A stretch of 64,000 nt of DNA, taken from positions 305,207 through 369,206 of the forward strand of contig CANLRB010000002.1 in NCBI GenBank assembly GCA_947493455.1, read 5' to 3'. Shown here one piece after another: positions 63,940-64,000 of this stretch (position 1 is its first letter; each line of letters begins with the position of its first letter). The translations under genes were made by a program, and so were the position numbers. The stretch is from an uncultured Pseudoalteromonas sp. (lineage in GTDB: Bacteria; Pseudomonadota; Gammaproteobacteria; Enterobacterales; Alteromonadaceae). The notes beneath the pieces are model-generated. The model was not told the origin of the DNA. It ran no database searches and saw only the letters and a program-made list of their open reading frames with translations.

Positions 63940-64000
63940 AATTGAAGAGTTTGATCATGGCTCAGATTGAACGCTGGCGGCAGGCCTAACACATGCAAGT
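63940..64000 (+). rRNA. rrs: 16S ribosomal RNA, 5' end (partial)
   Basis: The sequence AATTGAAGAGTTTGATCATG followed by GCTCAGATTGAACGCTGGCG is the conserved 5' end of bacterial 16S rRNA. The gene runs off the right edge after about 61 bases. The exact mature 5' end may differ by one or two bases. Confidence 0.97.

Overview
The window looks like a chromosomal segment of a marine gammaproteobacterium of the Alteromonadales, most like Pseudoalteromonas or a close relative. This rests on moderate-to-low GC, sodium-type polar flagellar stator genes pomA/pomB, Alteromonadales-like proteins throughout, and a gammaproteobacterial 16S rRNA start at the right edge. The genus is an inference from gene content and order. 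I see no prophage, insertion sequence, CRISPR array or tRNA gene. Most of the sequence is core genome with accessory genes in between.

Left part (1-16 kb): the start of rsmE, an ABC-2 exporter pair, a single-domain globin tail to tail with a two-copy DUF350 membrane protein, glnE, a TcpQ-domain protein, lpxL and tolC. Divergent from tolC is the conserved block nudF-yqiB-cpdA-yqiA-parE, followed by a TPR/GGDEF diguanylate cyclase. Then come parC, plsC and rraB (16-20 kb).

20-29 kb is more accessory. It holds a small membrane gene beneath a Fur-like palindrome, a decayed solute-binding-protein gene, and a minus-strand cluster of PilZ, DUF350, DUF1190 and an ATP-grasp glutathionylspermidine-synthase-like protein. 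ettA follows, then a large secreted Ig-repeat protein whose signal peptide is separated from its body by a one-base shift at a run of nine A.

29-45 kb is biosynthetic core: glyA, nrdR-ribD-ribE-ribBA-like-ribH-nusB-thiL-pgpA, a beta-propeller/Y_Y_Y/GGDEF hybrid sensor, the xseB-ispA-dxs operon on the minus strand, and pomA-pomB. A 31-codon gene coupled to an unknown membrane protein follows, then topB.

47.7-55.1 kb is the most coherent accessory system: an HlyD-type adaptor, an ABC ATPase and an 803-residue MacB/FtsX-type permease, followed by an NtrC-like sigma-54 activator and its histidine kinase. A well-matching sigma-54 promoter and two palindromes 33 bp apart lie just upstream of the adaptor gene, so the last two genes probably control the first three.

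55-60 kb is a hydroxyproline catabolism cluster: a D-amino-acid-dehydrogenase-type enzyme, 4-hydroxyproline epimerase, ketoglutarate-semialdehyde-type dehydrogenase and a GntR regulator. Palindromic candidate operators sit in the divergent promoter region. The right end carries a small membrane protein, a periplasmic rhodanese coupled to a secreted M20 amidohydrolase, a CnoX-like thioredoxin/TPR protein, and the promoter and leader of an rRNA operon. The 16S gene runs off the edge.
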